Shown here piece by piece: positions 3,988 through 9,228 of a stretch of DNA of 9,228 bases. Numbering within the stretch: the first letter of the stretch is position 1; every line of letters begins with the position of its first letter. This stretch comes from DATEOR01 sp046734455 (GTDB lineage: Bacteria > Actinomycetota > Thermoleophilia > Gaiellales > Gaiellaceae). Position numbers and translations under genes: made by a program. The stretch lies in assembly GCA_046734455.1 (NCBI GenBank), contig JBKPRJ010000083.1, positions 1 through 9,228 on the forward strand, read 5' to 3'. The notes beneath the pieces were generated by a model, which was not told the DNA's origin, made no database searches, and worked only from the letters and a program-made list of their open reading frames with translations.

Positions 3988-6900
3988 GTGAGTGGGACGG
4001 AATACGTCGAGCTGCACGCGCATTCCGCCTACAGCTTCCTGGACGGCGCCTCGCTGCCCGAAGAGCTGGCCGTCCGCGCCGCCGAGCTGGGCTACCCGGC
4101 ACTGGCGCTCACCGACCATGACGGCGTGTACGGCTCCCTCGAGTTCGCGTACGCGGCGCGCGCGGTGGGCGTCCGGGCCATCACTGGCGCCGAGGCCACG
4201 CTTGCCGACGGCTCGCACCTCACGCTCCTGGTCGAGACACCGCGCGGCTACGCGAACCTCTGCCGTCTCCTCACGACCGCGCACGCGCGCGAGCGCCTCA
4301 ACCCGGGCCTGGAGCCCGACCTCCTCGCCGACCTGAACGAGGGTCTCGTCTGCCTCTCCGGCTGTGCGCACCGGGGCCTCGCCGTCACGGATCCCAACGC
4401 GGCCGCTCGCCTCGCCGACGCCTTCGGGCGCGAGCGCTTCTACGTCGAGCTCCAGCGCCCGTACCTCCGCGGCGACGCCCGCCGCAACGCGGCCCTCCGC
4501 GACCTGGCGGAGGCGCTTGGCGTCCGCACGATCGCCACGGGCAATGTGCACGCCCACCATCTCCGCCGCGCGCGCCTGCAGGACGTGCTCGTCGCGGTGA
4601 AGCACAACGTCCCGCTCGAGGGCTGCGAGGCCGAACGGCGCGGGAACGAGGAATTCGTCCTCTCGCCGTCGGTCGAGGTCGCCGCCCGCTTTCCCGATGA
4701 CAAGGACGCCGTACGCGCGACGGTCGAGCTCGCCGAGCGGCTCGAGTTCGACCTCACGCACGAGCTCGGCTACCGCTACCCCGACTTCTCCGACGGCGTC
4801 GATCCGGCCGACGTGCAGCTCGCGCAGGTCTGCGGGCGCGCCTTCGAAGAGCGCTACCGCAACGCGCCCGTCGAGCTGCGCCGGCGTGCCGACTCTCGCC
4901 TGCGCGAAGAGCTTGCACTGATCGCCGAGCTGGGGCTCTCGGGCTTCTTCCTACTCCACTGGGAGGTGCTCGAGCTCGCGCGCGAGGTGGCCCTCGAGGT
5001 GCGCGGGCCCGGCTCGCCGCGCCATCTCCTCCCACCGGGGCGAGGACGGGGGAGCTCGGTCGGCTCGATCGTCTGCTACCTGACCGGGCTCTCCCATGTC
5101 GACCCGGTCTCCACCGGGCTCGCGCTCGGCCGCTTCCTGAACCGCGAGCTCGTCTCGGTCCCGGACATCGATCTCGACTTCCCGCGCGACATCCGCGAGA
5201 AGCTGATCGTCGCCGTGATCGAGCGCTACGGTCACGAGCACTCGGCCCTCGTCGCGAGCTTCGCGACGTATCGGTCTCGCGGCGCGATCCGCGACGTCGG
5301 CAAGGCGCTCGGGCTGCCGCAGTCGGAACTCGAACGGCTCGCACGCATCACCGAGGGCAGTCCGCGCCGCGTGGCCGAGGAGCTGGAGCGGCTCCCGGGG
5401 GCCGAGACGAAGCTCGCCTCGCCGCGCTGGCGGGCATTCGGAGAGCTCTGCGCCGAGATCGGCGGCCTGCCGCGCCACCTGTCCCAGCACCCGGGCGGCA
5501 TGGTCATCTCCAGCCGCCCGCTCGTCGAGCTCGTCCCCGTCGAGCACGCCGCGATGGAGGGTCGCAAGCTCTGCCAGTGGGACAAGGACTCCTGTGCCGA
5601 CGCCGGCTTCCTGAAGATCGACCTGCTCGGGCTCGGGATGCTTTCCGCGGTCGAGGAGTGCGTCGACCAGATCGTCCGCCTGCGCGGCGAGCGCATCGAC
5701 CTCTCCCGGATCGCGCTCGACGACCCCGCCGTCTACAAGGAGATCCAGGACGCCGACACCGTCGGGCTCTTCCAGATCGAGAGCCGCGCGCAGATGCAGA
5801 GCCTCCTGCGCACGCGGCCGGAGAACCTCGACGATCTCACCGTACAGGTGGCGCTCGTCCGGCCGGGCCCGATCCAGGGGAAGGCCGTGCATCCGTACGT
5901 CGAGCGCAGGCAGCGCCGGCGCGAGGATCCGGGCTACGTCATCCCGCACGACCACCCGCTGCTCGCGGAATGCCTCGAGGAGACGCTTGGCGCGATTATC
6001 TTCCAGGAGCAGGTGCTCGAGGTCGCGATGGCGCTCGCGGGCTTCACCGTGGGGGAGGCGGAGGGGCTGCGCCGGGCGATGAGCCGCAAGCGGAGCCAGG
6101 ACGCGATCGAGGCTCACCGCGAGCGCTTCTTCGCGGGCGCGGCCCGAAACGGCGTCTCCCCGGAGACCACGGAGCTCGTCTTCTCGAAGATCAACGGCTT
6201 CGCGGCGTTCGGCTTTCCCAAGTCGCATGCAGCCGCCTTCGCGCTCCTCGCCTACCAGTCCGCCTGGCTGCGCCACTACTACCCCGGCGAGTTCCTGTGC
6301 GCGCTTCTGAACGCCCAGCCGATGGGCTTCTACCCGCCGGCGAGCCTCGTGCGCGACGCGCAGCGCCGCGGCGTCGAGGTGCTGCCGCCGGACGTGAACC
6401 TGAGTGCCGCTTCGTGCCGGATCGAGGGCGATGCGGTGCGAATCGGGCTCGGCTACATCAAGGGCCTCGCGGAGGAGCCCGCGAAGTCGTTCGTCGCCGA
6501 GCGCGACGAGAACGGCGGTTTCCGCAGTGTCATCGAGCTCGCCCAGCGGGCTCCGCTCGACCGGCCAGCGCTTGAGGCATTGGTGGCTTCTGGGGCCTGT
6601 GATTCATTCGGATGGCCGCGCCGCCAACTTTTGTGGCGCTTGGGTTTGGCCCCCCGCTCCGTGAGCGCTGGCGCTCGCGGAGCGGATAGACAGCTGGCGC
6701 TTCCGCTCGGGCCCACCTCGGAGATCCCCGAGCTTCCCGAGCAGACGTCGTGGGACCGCATGCTCGCCGACTACCGGACGACCAGCATGTCGATCGGCGT
6801 CCACCCGCTCGAGCTCCTGCGTCCGCACCTGCCCGCGGAGGTGGCGACGAGCGCCGACTTCGACCACCTCGAGCACACGAGCCGAATCGCGGTCGCGGGC

Positions 6901-7194
6901 CTCGTCGTCGCGCGGCAGCGGCCGGCGACGGCGAACGGCGTCGTCTTCATGCTCCTCGAGGACGAGCACGGGCAGATGAACCTCGTCGTCCCCACGCAGG
7001 TCTACGAGCGCTTCCGGCCGCTCGTCCGCGGCGAGCCGCTCCTCCTCGCGCGCGGCCGCTTCGAGCGCTTCGAGCGGAACAGGAACGTGATCGTGGACGA
7101 GCTCGTCACGCTCGCTCCGCTCGCGCGCCAGGCGGCCGGCGAGGCCGAGGTCCGCTCAGCGCTTCCGGAGGCTCACCATTTCGGCCATCGGTAG
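3988..7194 (+). CDS. dnaE2: Error-prone DNA polymerase III alpha subunit DnaE2 (ImuC)
   Basis: 1068 aa, full length for DnaE2. GTG start, with GAAAGG 5 nt upstream. Seen in order: PHP domain (residues 6 to about 270) with HAHSAYSFLDG (10-20), TDHDG (42-46), E69 and NVHAHH (186-191); polymerase core with PDIDLDF (392-398, catalytic D395 and D397) and LKIDLLGLGML with the third aspartate D545; the VRPGPIQGKAVHPY and FQEQVLEVAM fingers motifs; tandem helix-hairpin-helix near 820-880; QLALPL at 902-907, resembling a beta-clamp-binding hexapeptide; OB fold about 966-1045; and the DnaE2-type end EAHHFGHR. Known: DnaE2 performs translesion synthesis and damage-induced mutagenesis with ImuB. It follows the imuB cassette and lacks its own LexA box, so the upstream SOS promoter probably drives it. 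Codons about 862-891 are unusually AT-ending and a long hairpin follows. Confidence 0.97.
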   Translation: MSGTEYVELHAHSAYSFLDGASLPEELAVRAAELGYPALALTDHDGVYGSLEFAYAARAVGVRAITGAEATLADGSHLTLLVETPRGYANLCRLLTTAHARERLNPGLEPDLLADLNEGLVCLSGCAHRGLAVTDPNAAARLADAFGRERFYVELQRPYLRGDARRNAALRDLAEALGVRTIATGNVHAHHLRRARLQDVLVAVKHNVPLEGCEAERRGNEEFVLSPSVEVAARFPDDKDAVRATVELAERLEFDLTHELGYRYPDFSDGVDPADVQLAQVCGRAFEERYRNAPVELRRRADSRLREELALIAELGLSGFFLLHWEVLELAREVALEVRGPGSPRHLLPPGRGRGSSVGSIVCYLTGLSHVDPVSTGLALGRFLNRELVSVPDIDLDFPRDIREKLIVAVIERYGHEHSALVASFATYRSRGAIRDVGKALGLPQSELERLARITEGSPRRVAEELERLPGAETKLASPRWRAFGELCAEIGGLPRHLSQHPGGMVISSRPLVELVPVEHAAMEGRKLCQWDKDSCADAGFLKIDLLGLGMLSAVEECVDQIVRLRGERIDLSRIALDDPAVYKEIQDADTVGLFQIESRAQMQSLLRTRPENLDDLTVQVALVRPGPIQGKAVHPYVERRQRRREDPGYVIPHDHPLLAECLEETLGAIIFQEQVLEVAMALAGFTVGEAEGLRRAMSRKRSQDAIEAHRERFFAGAARNGVSPETTELVFSKINGFAAFGFPKSHAAAFALLAYQSAWLRHYYPGEFLCALLNAQPMGFYPPASLVRDAQRRGVEVLPPDVNLSAASCRIEGDAVRIGLGYIKGLAEEPAKSFVAERDENGGFRSVIELAQRAPLDRPALEALVASGACDSFGWPRRQLLWRLGLAPRSVSAGARGADRQLALPLGPTSEIPELPEQTSWDRMLADYRTTSMSIGVHPLELLRPHLPAEVATSADFDHLEHTSRIAVAGLVVARQRPATANGVVFMLLEDEHGQMNLVVPTQVYERFRPLVRGEPLLLARGRFERFERNRNVIVDELVTLAPLARQAAGEAEVRSALPEAHHFGHR
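6654..6685 (+). repeat. Long inverted repeat (15-bp stem) inside dnaE2
   Basis: Two 15-nt arms, CCGCTCCGTGAGCGC and GCGCTCGCGGAGCGG, are separated by only TG. They pair along their full length, with one T-G wobble (6662 with 6677). The element encodes residues 889-900 in the variable linker before the clamp-like motif. This is well beyond what GC-rich coding sequence normally gives. Confidence 0.75.
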
Positions 7195-7205
7195 GGTTGG
7201 AACCG

Positions 7206-8600
7206 ATGGCCGGCCCCCGCTCACTGTGGCTCCAGGAAGCTCTGCGCGCAGAGGACGGCATCGAGTCGCAGGAGCTCCTCGAGGACACGAAGGCCGACGT
7301 TTGCATCGTCGGCGGCGGCTATACGGGCCTCTGGGCGGCGCTCCGGATCAAGGAGCTCGAGCCGGGTGCGGACGTCGTCGTCATCGAGCAGGACATCTGC
7401 GGAGGCGGTCCGTCGGGCCGGAACGGCGGCTTCGCCCTCACCTGGTGGTCGAAGGTCTCGACGCTCATCAAGCGGGTCGGCGAGGAGGAGGCAATCCGGC
7501 TCGCGAAGGCCTCCGAGGACGCCGTCATGGAGATCGGGGCTTTCTGCGAGCGCGAAGGAGTGGACGCTCACTTCCACCAGGGTGGCTGGCTCTGGACGGC
7601 GACGTCGGCGGCCCAGGTCGGCGCATGGCTGGCGAGCGTCGAGACCGCCGCAGAGCACGGCGTCCATCCGTACGAGCTCCTCAGCGCCGAAGAGGTGCAG
7701 GCGCGGACCGGGTCGCCGATCCACCTCGGCGCTGCCTTCGAGAAGACTGCCGCGATCGTGCAGCCGGCTCTCCTCGCGCGCGGGCTGCGCCGCGTCGCGG
7801 TCGAGAAGGGCGTCCGCATCTACGAGCGCACGCCGATGGTCGACCTCGACCGCGAGGAGGGAGTCGTGCGGACCCCCTCGGGCCGGGTCGACGCCGATGC
7901 CGTCGTGCTCGCCGTGAATGCCTGGGCGACGAAGATTCCCGAGCTCGCGCGCGCCGTGGTCGCCGTTTCGAGCGACATCGTCGCGACGGCGCCGATGTCG
8001 GAGAAGCTCGAGGAGAGCGGCTGGACGGGAGGCGAGGCGATCTCGGACTGCCGCATGCTCGTCCACTACTACCGGCCGACGAAGGACGGAAGGGTCGCCT
8101 TCGGCCGCGGCGGCGGACGGCTCGCGTTCGGCGGCCGAGTCGACTCGAACTTCGACTACAACGGCCGGCAGACGCGCGAGCTCGAGGAGGAGCTCGTGAC
8201 GCTCGTACCGGCCGCGAAGGACGTGCCGATCACGCACGCCTGGGGAGGGCCGATCGACCGCACGACCGACGGGCTTCCGATCGTCGGTGCGCTGCCCGGC
8301 CGCGCGCACATCGTCTACGCCACGGGCTATTCGGGGAACGGGGTCGCACCGTCGCTCACGCTCGCGAAGATGGTTGCGTCGAGCGCGCTTCGCCGCGACG
8401 ACGAGTGGGCAGGATCGCCCTTCAACTGCGGCGTCTGCGGCGTGTTTCCACCGGAGCCGCTTCGCTTCGTCGGCGGCCTCGTCGTGCGCCAGGCCGTCCG
8501 CGTGAAGGAAGGCCGCGAGGACAAGGGGAAGAGTGTCGACCCCGTGACCAAGGCCGTGGCCGGTCTCGCTCCGCAGGGTTTCTTCCGCGCACGGCGCTGA
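7206..8600 (+). CDS. FAD-dependent oxidoreductase, DAO (D-amino-acid/glycine oxidase) family
   Basis: 464 aa from ATG at 7206, 11 nt after the dnaE2 stop. The frame is open further upstream inside dnaE2, but the FAD-binding fold starts only after this ATG. Seen: Rossmann motif DVCIVGGGYTGLWAALRIKE (31-50) ending in VVVIEQD (57-63, E61 likely contacting FAD ribose), the family motif GGGPSGRNGGF (66-76), and the C-terminal FAD motif GGPIDRTTDGLPIVGALP...VYATGYSGNGVAPSLTLAKMV. Known: relatives such as gamma-glutamylputrescine oxidase (PuuB) and sarcosine or glycine oxidases oxidise a C-N bond and release hydrogen peroxide. The substrate here is unclear. A cysteine pair CGVCG lies in the C-terminal extension. 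No signal peptide, so cytosolic. The short gap suggests co-transcription with dnaE2; the ribosome-binding site is weak (GGGTTGG). Confidence 0.9.
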   Translation: MAGPRSLWLQEALRAEDGIESQELLEDTKADVCIVGGGYTGLWAALRIKELEPGADVVVIEQDICGGGPSGRNGGFALTWWSKVSTLIKRVGEEEAIRLAKASEDAVMEIGAFCEREGVDAHFHQGGWLWTATSAAQVGAWLASVETAAEHGVHPYELLSAEEVQARTGSPIHLGAAFEKTAAIVQPALLARGLRRVAVEKGVRIYERTPMVDLDREEGVVRTPSGRVDADAVVLAVNAWATKIPELARAVVAVSSDIVATAPMSEKLEESGWTGGEAISDCRMLVHYYRPTKDGRVAFGRGGGRLAFGGRVDSNFDYNGRQTRELEEELVTLVPAAKDVPITHAWGGPIDRTTDGLPIVGALPGRAHIVYATGYSGNGVAPSLTLAKMVASSALRRDDEWAGSPFNCGVCGVFPPEPLRFVGGLVVRQAVRVKEGREDKGKSVDPVTKAVAGLAPQGFFRARR

Positions 8601-8601
8601 G

Positions 8602-9177
8602 GTGGCGAAGGCCGAGCAGCCGGTCGTCTTCTTCGCGTCACCCGCCGAGATGGAGGCATGGCTCGACGAGCACGACGAGTCCTCCGACGGCATCTGGCTC
8701 AAGTTTGCGAAGAAGGGCTCCGGAATCCCGTCCGTCGCCTACGCGGAAGCAGTCGAGATCGCGCTCTGCCACGGCTGGATCGACGGCCAGGCCAGGCGGC
8801 TCGACGAGCAGCACTACCTCCAGAGGTTCACCCCCCGGCGGCCTCGCAGCAAGTGGTCGAGGATCAACCGCGAGAAGGCCGAGCGGCTGATCGCGGAGGG
8901 CCGCATGCGCTCGGCCGGCCTCCGTGAGATCGAGCGCGCCCGCGAGGACGGCCGCTGGGACGACGCCTACGACTCGGCGACGACGGCCACGGTCCCGGAC
9001 GACTTCCGGCAGGCGCTCGACGCCGAGCCGGAAGCGCGGGAGTTCTTCGAGAGCCTCGGGTCGACGAAGCGCTACTCGTTTCTCTACCGCATCGCGGACG
9101 CGAAGCGGCCCGAGACCCGTGCGAGGCGGATCGCGCAGTACGTCGAACTCCTCCGGGAGGGAAGGACGCTCACCTAG
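8602..9177 (+). CDS. YdeI/OmpD-associated family protein
   Basis: 191 aa, normal length. Start GTG, only 1 nt after the oxidoreductase stop and without a clear ribosome-binding site, which indicates translational coupling. Seen: FFASPAEMEAWLDEHDESSDGIWLKFAKKGSG (10-41), the conserved VEIALCHGWIDGQARRLDEQHYLQRFTPRRPRSKWSRIN block (51-89), and a helical, arginine-rich C-terminus VPDDFRQALDAEPEAREFFESL...ETRARRIAQYVELLREGR. Known: this family is widespread, poorly understood and sometimes labelled bacteriocin-protection protein YdeI; in enteric bacteria YdeI-type proteins are linked to antimicrobial peptide resistance. No signal peptide or membrane segment is visible. Family assignment is confident, function is not. 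It is the last gene of the plus-strand run, and its stop overlaps that of a convergent gene. Confidence 0.9.
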   Translation: MAKAEQPVVFFASPAEMEAWLDEHDESSDGIWLKFAKKGSGIPSVAYAEAVEIALCHGWIDGQARRLDEQHYLQRFTPRRPRSKWSRINREKAERLIAEGRMRSAGLREIERAREDGRWDDAYDSATTATVPDDFRQALDAEPEAREFFESLGSTKRYSFLYRIADAKRPETRARRIAQYVELLREGRTLT

Positions 9178-9228
9178 TCGAGCTCGAGCCCGAACCGCGG
9201 CAGGCGTTTGCGGACGGTCCTGTTGAAC
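9174..9228 (-). CDS. C-terminal fragment of a convergent gene, family unknown
   Basis: On the minus strand the last 17 codons before TAG (9176-9174) read FNRTVRKRLPRFGLELD and are open to the window edge. The stop shares the palindromic CTAG with the YdeI-family stop, the same tight tail-to-tail packing seen between marR and the cupin gene. Third codon positions are mostly G or C. The fragment is too short to identify and could be chance. Confidence 0.4.
   Translation of the reverse strand, partial: FNRTVRKRLPRFGLELD

Noticed and set aside
4951..6276. Long minus-strand open frame (441 codons) opposite dnaE2
   Set aside because: Shadow of the conserved DnaE2 polymerase core; Asp/Arg/Glu-rich with no recognisable domain.
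6750..7205. Upstream extension of the oxidoreductase frame inside dnaE2
   Set aside because: Arginine/alanine-rich shadow of dnaE2; the FAD fold begins after ATG 7206.
7221..8702. Minus-strand open frame (493 codons) opposite the oxidoreductase
   Set aside because: Antisense shadow of a clear FAD enzyme and of the start of the YdeI gene.
9178..9187. Perfect 10-bp palindrome TCGAGCTCGA after the YdeI stop, considered as a terminator
   Set aside because: No loop or T-run, and it falls within the apparent convergent reading frame (codons for LEL).

Overview
The window is a gene-dense, very GC-rich stretch of bacterial chromosome: G/C dominates third codon positions, GTG and TTG starts are used freely, and intergenic gaps are tiny. 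The protein set (actinobacterial-type DnaE2 and ImuB, a small ImuB/DnaE2-associated protein, Gram-positive-type LexA boxes, a leaderless-looking promoter) suggests a high-GC actinobacterium. The class Thermoleophilia (Solirubrobacterales/Gaiellales-like) is my best guess, from remembered similarity of the DnaE2 C-terminus rather than from any search.

Left part (1-2430). A minus-strand operon runs yceI-like gene -> NAD(P)H-dependent FMN reductase -> VOC-family ring-cleaving dioxygenase, which is cut by the window edge. It diverges from a MarR-family regulator whose start is probably a TTG. The 63-bp divergent spacer is unusually AT-rich and holds overlapping face-to-face -10-like elements and a weak candidate operator. 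The content resembles MarR-controlled quinone/aromatic-electrophile modules such as the MhqR regulon. A small cupin gene lies on the minus strand, tail to tail with marR; their stop codons overlap.

Centre (2431-7194). A 60-bp spacer holds two perfect LexA/SOS boxes whose centres are 17 bp apart, laid over a TTGACA-type promoter almost touching the imuB ATG. Downstream come imuB (catalytically dead Y-family polymerase-like protein, 394 aa), a 68-aa gene resembling the C-terminal WW-rich domain of longer actinobacterial ImuB proteins, and dnaE2/imuC (error-prone DNA polymerase III alpha subunit, 1068 aa). This is the SOS mutasome, in an unusual layout: no imuA' is visible, ImuB is short, and its apparent C-terminal domain is a separate gene. 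DnaE2 carries an apparent clamp-binding hexapeptide of its own. The dnaE2 gene also holds a local patch of atypical codons followed by a 15-bp-stem hairpin.

Right part (7195-9228). An FAD-dependent DAO-family oxidoreductase and a YdeI/OmpD-associated-family protein follow dnaE2 with gaps of 11 and 1 nt, so they may be co-transcribed with the SOS cassette. The window ends with what looks like the last residues of a convergent minus-strand gene whose stop overlaps the YdeI stop. I saw no tRNA, rRNA, CRISPR array, insertion sequence or convincing intrinsic terminator. No gap without a gene exceeds about 100 bases.
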